44,735 nt of DNA from Deltaproteobacteria bacterium (GTDB lineage Bacteria > Desulfobacterota > BSN033 > UBA1163). The notes under the pieces were generated by a model. It was given only the letters and a program-made list of their open reading frames with translations. It made no database searches and was not told the DNA's origin. Position 1 is the first letter of the stretch. Every line of letters begins with the position of its first letter. The DNA lies in contig JAGVBT010000103.1 of NCBI GenBank assembly GCA_020059605.1, positions 1 through 44,735 on the forward strand. The letters run 5' to 3'. Of this stretch, positions 23,394-31,489 are shown piece by piece. The position numbers and the translations under genes are program-made.

Positions 23394-24782
23394 TCACGAC
23401 CCCTTCTCATAATTCTTCTCAAACACCGGAGTCTTTCTTGAAGATTTTTCCAGGCTCCCGGGTTGAACCCATTCGATCTGAGGTCGAATTTTGCACTGGT
23501 CGTGGAGTGCCCTGTTGATTTCATTTGCCAAACCTAAAAGGTCCGGTTCCGGGGTTTCGACTCCATATTCAAGCTTCAGCTTCAAAGGTGGAATGACCCG
23601 GGGAGGGGGTTGATCGAGAACAATTCGCATTTCTCCAGTGACCTTGGGGACAAAAGAAGAGATGATCTGTTTGATGGCAGAGGGATAGATGTTTACCCCT
23701 TTAACCACCAGCATATCGTCAGAGCGACCAATGATCTTGATCCGCTTTCCAGGAAAACCGCAACCGGGGCAGGGTTTCGTGTAAACCTGGGCAATATCCC
23801 CATAGGCGTACTTAATCAAAGGCGCAGCCTCCCGTTTAAGAGAAGTGATCACCATCTCACCGATCGCACCGTCTTCCACAGGAACCGGTCTCTTGGTATC
23901 CGGGTCAATCAGGTCATCGAAGCTTGTACAGAGATCCGGAGATAACCCATGCATACCTTGGTAAGTATCGGAGTCACACGTGATCGCAATGGAATGGCCG
24001 GCAGGAGCCCAGTAATCATAGGCGCGGCAACCGTAGCTCTCTTCAAGTCTCTTTTTCACTTCAGGGATGCTGACCCCAATCTCTCCTGTCAATAAAAGGC
24101 CTTTCAGCTTAAGGTTCTTGACCTCCTTGCCAATAACGGAGGGCGCCTTCTGCACGAGATATTCAGCTAAGGAAGGTGTAGTGGCCATATAGGTTGGTTT
24201 GGTCAAATCTGCTATACGCAATATCAATTCTGAGCCTGCCCGGGCATCCATATCGATCGGAAGAGCCCCAAGGCCACGTATTCCCCACAATGTCATCGTG
24301 GTCGCATAGATACCCAGGGAAAAGATGAACAGAATTCGATCCCCCTTTCCAACACCATTATAGGCAAACCGATGGCTTAATGCTTTCCCGATCAACTCCA
24401 TATCATTCTTTGTAAAAGTATAAGTGAATGTTGGAACTCCGGTCGTCCCGGAGGTCGTACCTGTCAAATAGATCTCGTCCACTGGAGCACAGAGATGCGT
24501 TCCAAAGGGATGGCCATCTCTCCCGATGGATTCCATGGCATTTTCTCTTTCAACCTCTTTAGTCATAAAAACAGGTAATGCTCTCAAATCATCTAATGTA
24601 CGAATATCATCAGGCGTTACGCCTGCTTCATCAAATTTCCTACGGTAGAAGGGGGAATGGTCATAGCAGTAGCGGAGCTGCGGAGAGAGACGCTCCTCTT
24701 GAACCAAGCGAATCTTCTCTTCGATTTGATCAGAAGAGAAGGAGTTCAAATCCGGATTTGAAAAATAAGCTTTGGACCCCAT
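23394..24782 (-). CDS. Phenylacetate-CoA ligase-family acyl-CoA ligase
   Basis: A 462-residue PaaK-type adenylate-forming enzyme that would couple an aromatic or cyclic carboxylate to CoA with ATP. It shows LRYCYDHSPFYRRKFDEAG near the N-terminus, the phosphate-binding TSGTTGVPTF, GLLLTGEIG, YDYWAPAGHSIAI in the position of the acyl-binding YG/E motif, CPGCGFPGKRIKIIGRSDDM (a cysteine pair typical of the PaaK group) and KGVNIYPSAIKQI. The invariant late Lys region is represented by RKTPVFEKNY near the C-terminus. GGAGG precedes the ATG. It is the best candidate for substrate activation in this half of the island. Confidence 0.87.
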   Translation of the reverse strand: MGSKAYFSNPDLNSFSSDQIEEKIRLVQEERLSPQLRYCYDHSPFYRRKFDEAGVTPDDIRTLDDLRALPVFMTKEVERENAMESIGRDGHPFGTHLCAPVDEIYLTGTTSGTTGVPTFTYTFTKNDMELIGKALSHRFAYNGVGKGDRILFIFSLGIYATTMTLWGIRGLGALPIDMDARAGSELILRIADLTKPTYMATTPSLAEYLVQKAPSVIGKEVKNLKLKGLLLTGEIGVSIPEVKKRLEESYGCRAYDYWAPAGHSIAITCDSDTYQGMHGLSPDLCTSFDDLIDPDTKRPVPVEDGAIGEMVITSLKREAAPLIKYAYGDIAQVYTKPCPGCGFPGKRIKIIGRSDDMLVVKGVNIYPSAIKQIISSFVPKVTGEMRIVLDQPPPRVIPPLKLKLEYGVETPEPDLLGLANEINRALHDQCKIRPQIEWVQPGSLEKSSRKTPVFEKNYEKGS

Positions 24783-24801
24783 TTTTTGTCCCCTCCGAAA
24801 A

Positions 24802-25581
24802 TTAAATCTGAACCTCTTTGAATTCTTTTATGAAATCACAGATAAGATCCACCCACGCCTTGACAATGATCTCCCCTTTCTCTCGTGTGGCATGGGTCGG
24901 ATCTCCCATCACCCCGGAGTTCGTCAACTCCTTCGATAAGCAATAGAAGTTGACATGACGATTCTTGAACAGAACTTTGAAGCTCCCCTCCTGTTTCACC
25001 CCTTCCATCACAGGCCTCTCGAACTCTTTCACTGCCCTCTCCATGTGGACGAGATCAGGGTGAAGGGCAAGCATCACAGATGTCATCATCTCTCCTCCGT
25101 GGGCAAACTTCTTCTCAATCAATCCCCCCATATCCTTAGCCATCTCATTGGCAATTGCCCAAAGATGGAACATAGCAACTCTCGCCGACGACCTTCTTCT
25201 CAGTTCGACTGCCACCTCCATGATCGGAGTCTCGTTACCTACATGGGGGTTGATGAAGACAATTCGATTCAATCCCTGCTCCACTAAATCACCGCAGATC
25301 TCCCTGAGCATCTGTGTCAAGGTGGAGATGCTTAGGCTTAACGTACCGGGAAAACCTTTATGCCATTCAGAATATCCAATGGATATTTCTGGCAGGATGA
25401 TCACGGGCAGTCGATGTGCAACCCTCCGGGCCACTTCAACTGCCACAAGAACGTCAACACCAAGCGGCAAATGAGGCCCTTCTTCCTCAATAGAACCAAT
25501 AGGGATTAAAGCGGCGACGGCCTCCTTCCTAGACCTGTCAAATTCTTCCCAGCTCATCTCCTCCAATATCTTTGTTCCCAT
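24802..25581 (-). CDS. Creatininase-family amidohydrolase with altered metal motif
   Basis: Members hydrolyse cyclic or linear amide bonds (creatinine, formamides of cofactor pathways) with two metals. The family core is present over about 259 residues: ALIPIGSIEEEGPHLPLGVD near residue 30, GFPGTLSLS, the INPHVGNETP element (usually NGHGGN) and HGGEMMTS. The first motif is normally E(Q/E)HG; here the His that ligates a metal in creatininase is Glu (EEEG). The remaining ligands look intact. The ATG at 25581 is chosen over GTG at 25593, though GGAGG is 12 bases upstream of it, so the start is uncertain by four codons. A cyclic-amide substrate would suit the neighbouring Pxp genes. Confidence 0.8.
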   Translation of the reverse strand: MGTKILEEMSWEEFDRSRKEAVAALIPIGSIEEEGPHLPLGVDVLVAVEVARRVAHRLPVIILPEISIGYSEWHKGFPGTLSLSISTLTQMLREICGDLVEQGLNRIVFINPHVGNETPIMEVAVELRRRSSARVAMFHLWAIANEMAKDMGGLIEKKFAHGGEMMTSVMLALHPDLVHMERAVKEFERPVMEGVKQEGSFKVLFKNRHVNFYCLSKELTNSGVMGDPTHATREKGEIIVKAWVDLICDFIKEFKEVQI

Positions 25582-25628
25582 GACCGTTCTCACCCTCCCA
25601 TCACAAGTCCGTGGTCTTATCTTCCGTT

Positions 25629-26000
25629 CTAATCAAGTAACGTACCTACCGCAATGATGTCTGATCCCAAGTTCAGAATATTCCTTACAATCACGTCGCC
25701 TGCCTTCAATGGAGGTTTCACTTTTATTTTAGCTAAGTAATTCATACAGTTGATGAGTTTTCCTCTTGGTATGACACGATTCGTTCTCACGGGGAGCAAC
25801 GCATGTCTGCTCTTTGTAGCAATGACGGTCGTCGTGAGAACACGCATGGGGGACCTGTACTCGGCTACCGCATACTCCTTTCCTTTCTTGCACTGAAAAC
25901 CATCCACTTCGAGGATGTGCCTCTCATCATCTGCCGCCACAGAGACACGGCATGCCAACGGACAGACGATGCAGATAATTTCGCTCACATGTTTCGTCAT
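25629..26000 (-). CDS. DUF1667 protein, third member of the oxidoreductase trio
   Basis: The 123-residue protein has a cysteine motif CIVCPLACRV near residue 10 and FQCKKGKEYA, which together could bind an iron-sulfur cluster, then the conserved PMRVLTTTV and PVRTNRVIPRGKL. DUF1667 proteins are typically encoded right after GlpA/GlpB-like flavoproteins in anaerobes and Firmicutes. Its ATG is one base past the stop of the preceding gene, so the three are co-translated. Probable small electron-transfer or assembly subunit. Confidence 0.85.
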   Translation of the reverse strand: MTKHVSEIICIVCPLACRVSVAADDERHILEVDGFQCKKGKEYAVAEYRSPMRVLTTTVIATKSRHALLPVRTNRVIPRGKLINCMNYLAKIKVKPPLKAGDVIVRNILNLGSDIIAVGTLLD

Positions 26001-26001
26001 C

Positions 26002-27249
26002 TCAACTTTCCTTCTGGCAACTCATGACCAGTTTGTCCGTCCTCTTTTTTATTTCCTTCAAGTGTTTTGCAGATACGATCAGGTTCAACATCTCACTGGG
26101 TTTGACTACTTTCAATTTCTTTGCCATGATATCCCCAACTCTAAGGATTACATCCCTTCCTGGTTCCTTCACTCGTAGCCGAATCGTGACCTCCCTTTTA
26201 CCCGTGATCATCTGCGGAACGACATACCTTACATTTTCCCCCGCCTCTAACTTTATTCTCATCTCCTGAGAAGCCTTACCTGAAGCGTATTCAGCAGCAT
26301 TCTGCCCGGCCTTTTCACCTTCCAACGTGACATTATCTACGAGATCGTTAACATGGACGCAGTTCCCAGCAGCATAAATCCCTGAAACATTCGTTTCCAT
26401 CCTCTCGTTCACGATCGGGCCCCCAGTAATCGGGTCGAGATCCACTCCTGCCATGAATGATAATTCGTTTTCAGGAATCAAACCTACTGATAACAAAAGG
26501 GTATCACATTCTATGAACTTCTCCGTTCCTGGAATGGGATTCTTATCCTGATCCAATCTGGCTACTGTGACTCCATTGACCCGTTGAATTCCATGAATGT
26601 TGCTGATGGTATGTTCTAACAAGACAGGAATATTGAAGTCGTAGATACACTGAACTTCATTTCTGATTAACCCACCAATATAAGGTAGAATTTCAACCAC
26701 TGCTTTCACCCTTGCCCCTTCCAAGGTTAACCGACGAGCCATGATCATCCCCACATCTCCCGAACCGAGGATCACGATCTCCTTCCCGGGCAGGTAGCCT
26801 TCGATATTGACCCATCTCTGGGCTGTACCAGCAGTAAAAATGCCCGCAGGCCGGTATCCTGAAATGACAATTGATTCTCTTGCCCTCTCCCTGCATCCCA
26901 TTGTCAAAACGACCGATTTAGGAGCCAGGGTTTGAACTCCATTCCGGTTGCACAGGGTCACTTTCCTGTCAGCGGTTAATCTCAGCACCATGGTTTCTAA
27001 AAGAACTTCGATTTTTGAATCCATCACTTTTTCAATAAATTTCTGACCGTATTCGGGTCCAGTCATATCTTCACTGAAATAGATCAAACCGAAGCCATTA
27101 TGAATACATTGGGAGAGCAAACCACCCAGCTCCTCAGCCCTTTCCACAAGAAGCACACGTTCGGAACCGGACTTTCTCGCTTGTATGGCAGCAGCCATCC
27201 CCGCCGGGCCTGAGCCGATGACCAATACATCAATCGGGGCTGAATTCAT
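26002..27249 (-). CDS. NAD(FAD)-dependent oxidoreductase subunit
   Basis: A 415-residue two-dinucleotide-domain flavoprotein: FAD site VLVIGSGPAGMAAAIQARKSG at the N-terminus, second Rossmann site VILGSGDVGMIMARRL, and the FAD-closing GIYAAGNCVHVNDLVD. The middle has MGCRERARESIVISG, typical of the group found with GlpA-like and opine/amine oxidoreductases. It would hand electrons from its partner (27246-28796) to NAD(P) or a quinone. Its start overlaps the partner's stop by 4 bases and it is followed at once by the DUF1667 gene. Confidence 0.85.
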   Translation of the reverse strand: MNSAPIDVLVIGSGPAGMAAAIQARKSGSERVLLVERAEELGGLLSQCIHNGFGLIYFSEDMTGPEYGQKFIEKVMDSKIEVLLETMVLRLTADRKVTLCNRNGVQTLAPKSVVLTMGCRERARESIVISGYRPAGIFTAGTAQRWVNIEGYLPGKEIVILGSGDVGMIMARRLTLEGARVKAVVEILPYIGGLIRNEVQCIYDFNIPVLLEHTISNIHGIQRVNGVTVARLDQDKNPIPGTEKFIECDTLLLSVGLIPENELSFMAGVDLDPITGGPIVNERMETNVSGIYAAGNCVHVNDLVDNVTLEGEKAGQNAAEYASGKASQEMRIKLEAGENVRYVVPQMITGKREVTIRLRVKEPGRDVILRVGDIMAKKLKVVKPSEMLNLIVSAKHLKEIKKRTDKLVMSCQKES

Positions 27250-28796
27250 GCGATGCCTTTTTCGCTCCTCAACAGTAATTCTTTACTCTTGCAAAGCAGA
27301 AGGGGGGAATCCAAACTTCTCTTCTTCACTTCTTCCACAGCAATGTTCAACTCTCTTGCCAGTATCTTGACCACTCGGGGGCCGCAGAACCCTCCTTTGC
27401 AACGGCCCATACCCGCCCTCGTCCTCATTCTTATTCCCTCTTCTGTACTTGCACCTCTTCTGATCGCTTCAACGATCTGTCCCTCGGTAACGGTTTCGCA
27501 TCGGCATACCACATGGCCATATCGAGAATCATCTCTTATCATTCTATTTCGCATGTCATCGCTGAGGTCTCGAAACCTTGGAATGGCCGTCCGATGAGGG
27601 CAAAAATCATTTTTTCTGATGAGCTTGCATCCAGCCTCTTCCAGCATTCCCGCCACATGTCTGGCCATCGGAAGGGTACCAATGATGCCAGGTAATCGGA
27701 TAATCACGTTGAGAAACCTCTTATTCGCAGGATGGAATTCGACGATATGATCTTCCACATTTCGGGTATTAAAAACCCTCACCCCCGTAAAGGTATTAAT
27801 GATGTCCTTTTCTGATAAGCTGGGGATCAGGGTCTTTGCCACGGTCATGCTTTTGATCACATCCTCACGAATCGTATAGGTATCGTCGGGATGATCGGTT
27901 GGATCGTAAGTCCCGCACTCAATCAATATATTATCTTCCCGGCGTTGAACGAGATCCAATCTTCCAGGAACATTAGGCCACCTGACCATTCCATGAACTA
28001 ACCCTTTGCAGCGGGTGTCCAATATGATCATGACCGTTTTTTTATACTGGAGACCCCAATCACGTCCTCCGCCCGCCATATCACATATCTTATCGCCCCA
28101 TCCGCAAGCCGCATTCACAATGAAATTTGTCTTAATTGAGCCTCTCCTGGTATGAACAATCTGGTGTAAACCGCTTTGTGAAATCCCAACAACTTCTGCA
28201 TTGAGTAAAAATCTGCAGCCGTTTTCTACGGCATTCTCAACTAAGGCGATCGCCACTTCAGGAGGAAAAATGTCGATGACATGTCTTGCAGCATAGAGGG
28301 CAGTCCTCACCTCGGGATTGACATTCGATTCTCTGGTAAAGATCTCTTCTCTACCGATCTGTTCAAAATCGGCATACCTGCCTCCCAGTTGCCTTCCCAG
28401 GTCACGGATCTTCTCCAAATTTTTTATTTGGTTGTCACCCTGGGCGATTATAGTCAACGGAACATACCTATGTTTTATGTCCAATTCCGTTAAAACCGAT
28501 TCCCATTCCTTAAACCCCTCTTCACACCATTTGGTATGAAGCGTGTTGCGGTGATATAATTCAGTCAAAGGGGTTCCGGGAGGGAGTAAAACGCTCTTCA
28601 AAATCATGGATCCGACCAGATTCAAACCGGTATAAATATTACCAAGGCTCACTTTCGTCTGCCCGGCACTCAATTCTCCTCCCTTTTCTACCAATACCAT
28701 TCTCAATTGATACCGTGACAGTTCTCTAACAATAGCTGCTCCTGTTACTCCGCCACCAATGATGACCACGTCGGTTTCCAAAATTGGTTGATCCAT
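27246..28796 (-). CDS. GlpA-like FAD-dependent oxidoreductase with BFD 2Fe-2S domain
   Basis: This 516-residue protein combines a DAO/GlpA-type flavin domain (VVIIGGGVTGAAIVRELSRY at the N-terminus, VNAACGWGDKICDMAG, RLPGIIGTLPMARHVA) with a C-terminal BFD-like domain holding a 2Fe-2S site (VCRCETV and GRCKGGFCG). It resembles anaerobic glycerol-3-phosphate dehydrogenase subunit A, but no glycerol kinase, facilitator or GlpK-like gene lies nearby. In this setting it may oxidise a hydroxy or amino intermediate. The start has only a weak ribosome site. First gene of the A-B-DUF1667 trio. Confidence 0.85.
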   Translation of the reverse strand: MDQPILETDVVIIGGGVTGAAIVRELSRYQLRMVLVEKGGELSAGQTKVSLGNIYTGLNLVGSMILKSVLLPPGTPLTELYHRNTLHTKWCEEGFKEWESVLTELDIKHRYVPLTIIAQGDNQIKNLEKIRDLGRQLGGRYADFEQIGREEIFTRESNVNPEVRTALYAARHVIDIFPPEVAIALVENAVENGCRFLLNAEVVGISQSGLHQIVHTRRGSIKTNFIVNAACGWGDKICDMAGGGRDWGLQYKKTVMIILDTRCKGLVHGMVRWPNVPGRLDLVQRREDNILIECGTYDPTDHPDDTYTIREDVIKSMTVAKTLIPSLSEKDIINTFTGVRVFNTRNVEDHIVEFHPANKRFLNVIIRLPGIIGTLPMARHVAGMLEEAGCKLIRKNDFCPHRTAIPRFRDLSDDMRNRMIRDDSRYGHVVCRCETVTEGQIVEAIRRGASTEEGIRMRTRAGMGRCKGGFCGPRVVKILARELNIAVEEVKKRSLDSPLLLCKSKELLLRSEKGIA

Positions 28797-28852
28797 AATC
28801 TTTTTTTTTATATCATCCCAAAGGAAGGGAGATGCATCCTGAATCTTACAAA

Positions 28853-29623
28853 TTATCTACATTTCCACTGAGGCCTACGCTTCTCTTGAAAGGCTTTTTT
28901 ACCCTCAGCGGCATCTTCAGAATTCTCCACGGGTGTAAAAATCTGTTCAAGAAGGGCAAACCTGCTGGTAGAATCCATCTCCCGACTGCGTTGGAAGACC
29001 TCCTTTATGGCCCGCAGGCTGAGAGGTCCGTTTTGACATATCTTTTCTGCCATTGACCTAGCAGAATCTAAAAGAAGATCCCGGGAAACGACTCGATTCA
29101 CCAGACCCATCTCATAAGCACGCTTTGCATTGATTCGATCACCCGTTAAGAGAAGCTCCATGGCAAAACAAGGGGGAAGATAGTTATGCAGATAGGGTGT
29201 AAATAGGGTGGGGATGCCTACCCTTGGTTCGGGAAGACCAAATTCAGAATTCTCCGCAGCGATGATCAAGTCACACTCCAAAGCGAGGTAAAAACCGGCG
29301 CCTAATACATGTCCATGCACTGCAGCTATGATAGGCTTCCATACCCTGTAGTTGCTTGGACCCATTTTCTTATCTCCAAAAATGAGTGACTTCTTGATAT
29401 TCCATGTCCCTCCTAAATCCATTTTTCCCACATCTGCGCCAGCGCAGAAAGATTTCCCCTCCCCGTTCAAAACGGCTACCCAAAGCTGATCGTCGTCTTT
29501 AAAATCGATCCATATTTTAATCAACTCTTCAGTCGTTTTTAAATCGATCGCATTTAACTTTTCTGGCCGGTTCAGAGTAACAAAAGCAATTTCCCCTTCC
29601 TTCTCATACTTCACGGACTGCAT
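28853..29623 (-). CDS. Enoyl-CoA hydratase/isomerase family (copy 1)
   Basis: A crotonase-fold protein of 256 residues: FVTLNRPEKLNAID, the oxyanion-hole segment SFCAGADVGKM, AAVHGHVLGAGFYLALECDL and EFGLPEPRVGIPTLF. The position of the first catalytic Glu is Gly-Phe (GAGFYL where GGG(C/L)EL is common), while PEPRVG offers an acidic residue nearby; so hydratase activity is not certain and isomerase, hydrolase or decarboxylase chemistry is possible. Ends QWKCR, a tail common in the family. GAGGAAAG precedes the ATG. Confidence 0.85.
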   Translation of the reverse strand: MQSVKYEKEGEIAFVTLNRPEKLNAIDLKTTEELIKIWIDFKDDDQLWVAVLNGEGKSFCAGADVGKMDLGGTWNIKKSLIFGDKKMGPSNYRVWKPIIAAVHGHVLGAGFYLALECDLIIAAENSEFGLPEPRVGIPTLFTPYLHNYLPPCFAMELLLTGDRINAKRAYEMGLVNRVVSRDLLLDSARSMAEKICQNGPLSLRAIKEVFQRSREMDSTSRFALLEQIFTPVENSEDAAEGKKAFQEKRRPQWKCR

Positions 29624-29762
29624 AGGCTTTCCTCTTTACCACTGCTTCATTAAACCCAAAAACCCCAAAGAAACTTTCTTGAATGCCTCATTTAAACCGA
29701 GAATTCCCAGTCCACACCTGAGTCTTGGAAAAAGTGCACAAATCTGAAATACAGGGCCTCAT

Positions 29763-30074
29763 CTACATAACGTCTTTTTCATCTATGATCACCCTTCTAA
29801 TATCCGTGATGCGCTTCATGAATTCATCCGGTGGATTAGTGATTAGGCGATTTCCTGCCCTCTTAGCGTCATCTAATGTACTGTAGGATAGCTGAACGGT
29901 CCCATAAAACTCTCCTCCGCTCAGGCTATGGAGAACTCTTCCGATGACATATCCTTTTAATTCTGGGCTCATTATCTTCTTCACATAAGGAATATGATCT
30001 TTGATCCAAAGTTGATATGTTTCTTCTGGATCGTATCCGGGCTTCAAAGCAAAAGTACTGATTAGCTTAATCAT
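29763..30074 (-). CDS. EthD-family small protein
   Basis: A 103-residue single-domain dimeric alpha-beta barrel of the EthD group, with LISTFALKPGYDPEETYQLW, HIPYVKKIMSPELKGYVIG and DEFMKRITDIRRVIIDEKDV. Such proteins accompany catabolic genes, where some act as isomerases or ring-cleavage helpers and most are unassigned. GGGGGATGAAGG lies before the ATG. It sits between MmgE/PrpD and enoyl-CoA hydratase genes. Confidence 0.75.
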   Translation of the reverse strand: MIKLISTFALKPGYDPEETYQLWIKDHIPYVKKIMSPELKGYVIGRVLHSLSGGEFYGTVQLSYSTLDDAKRAGNRLITNPPDEFMKRITDIRRVIIDEKDVM

Positions 30075-30124
30075 CCTTCATCCCCCTTTCTTAAAAAACA
30101 TTCCATTTCAACATCACAAATGAA

Positions 30125-31477
30125 TTAAACCTCTACGCCAAATACCAGGGCCCTGTTCAACTCCTGTAGATCTTCAATATTGAGCTTCTCGAGATCGGAG
30201 ATTGCATCTGCTGCCCATCGAATTTTATCCTCCGGTAATACCCCCTCTGTGAATTTAAGGAAAAGCGCCTTAAATTGCTCCATTGGGAGCGGTTCCTGGG
30301 GAGATCCGATTGCGTATTTCCTTTCCCTGGAAAACTCCCTGCCATCCTTCAGGCGGACCTCAACTCGAGCCGGTGTCTCCATCGCGTACTTGGGTAGCCA
30401 ATCCAAATGTTTGATAATTTCCACTTTAGAACGAGCTTCTTTAAACTTGGGGTCATGAATTTTATCATCAGCAATATGGTTAAAACTGACATCTCTATCT
30501 AACATGATGGCGGCAAGCGCATTTTGAAAACTAAATTGGAGGTCCCCAAGCGTCTTTGGCTCCGGTCGATTGCAAATTTCTTCGAGGTGAGAGATGTGTA
30601 CCTTAACGCTTTCCACCTGTTCATAGGAGATCTTTTTTTCATTCACCAGTTCAAGAAATCCATCAATATGGCGATGCATATGAAAGCAGCAGGGATATTT
30701 TTTTACCCAAATGTCATGGACTCGCCATTCCGTTCCCAGGTTTTCAACAAATTTTTCAGGAATAACTCTCTCTTTTCCAATGAAACTGGACATATAGGTA
30801 ACAATGTCAGGATTCCCGACTAACCCGTTTTTAGCCAATTCTGCTGCAATCAAGGCTTGTAAACTGTGGAGTGCCGTCTCAAAGTAATGAGCATCCGTGC
30901 CAAAACTAACATAGGCCACAGGCACTCCCGACATGGCAAGCCCCATCGCAGCCATCGTTTCCTCCTCATTCAGGCCCAATGCTTTAGCAACTCCGGCCGA
31001 CGGACCCATCGCTCCAGGGATGACAGTAAGCCCCAAATATCCCTGTGGGAAGAAGAGAGTGGTTCGTGAGTGAACTTCAAGCCCAACAGAACAAATCTCA
31101 ACTAATTCCCTGCCTGATAGTTTCAGCTTTTCTGAAAGGGGAAAGTATATAGGAAAACTCGTAATATCCCACGACGTCCCTCTTAAAAAGCTATCATCTT
31201 CCAATTCAGCAGCATGGGCAAATATCCCGTTGTTCAATACGGCATTCCATAAGGAAGTTTTGAAACCACAGCCGATGATGCCCACTTCAGGCAAATGTCC
31301 GCGCCCCTGTGTCGATTGACTCACTTTTCTGCCCACTGGCATGGTGGATCCAACCAGCATTCCAGCAACTGTCTTTAGAGCAAGGCCTTTTGTAAACGCT
31401 ATGGTTTCAGCTGGAATGTCGGAAAGCTTTGTCCTTACTGTAAATCTAGCCAATTCTCTTGCGATTTCAGTTCCCAT
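30125..31477 (-). CDS. MmgE/PrpD-family protein
   Basis: The 450-residue protein matches the MmgE/PrpD fold (2-methylcitrate dehydratase, cis-aconitate decarboxylase): IPAETIAFTKGLALKTVAGM, NGIFAHAAELEDDS (the family's HALDYDD region, here AELEDD), VIPGAMGPSAGVAKALGLNE, VKKYPCCFHMHRHIDGFLEL and ARVEVRLKDGREFS. It would dehydrate or decarboxylate a polycarboxylic or hydroxy acid; the precise reaction cannot be inferred, as catabolic clusters use this fold for varied lyases and hydrolases. A strong purine-rich ribosome site precedes the ATG. Confidence 0.85.
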   Translation of the reverse strand: MGTEIARELARFTVRTKLSDIPAETIAFTKGLALKTVAGMLVGSTMPVGRKVSQSTQGRGHLPEVGIIGCGFKTSLWNAVLNNGIFAHAAELEDDSFLRGTSWDITSFPIYFPLSEKLKLSGRELVEICSVGLEVHSRTTLFFPQGYLGLTVIPGAMGPSAGVAKALGLNEEETMAAMGLAMSGVPVAYVSFGTDAHYFETALHSLQALIAAELAKNGLVGNPDIVTYMSSFIGKERVIPEKFVENLGTEWRVHDIWVKKYPCCFHMHRHIDGFLELVNEKKISYEQVESVKVHISHLEEICNRPEPKTLGDLQFSFQNALAAIMLDRDVSFNHIADDKIHDPKFKEARSKVEIIKHLDWLPKYAMETPARVEVRLKDGREFSRERKYAIGSPQEPLPMEQFKALFLKFTEGVLPEDKIRWAADAISDLEKLNIEDLQELNRALVFGVEV

Positions 31478-31489
31478 ACCCCCCCCTTC

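Noticed and set aside
27246..28796. Glycerol-3-phosphate dehydrogenase operon for glycerol use
   Set aside because: No glycerol kinase, facilitator or regulator is present and the surrounding genes are CoA-pathway genes.
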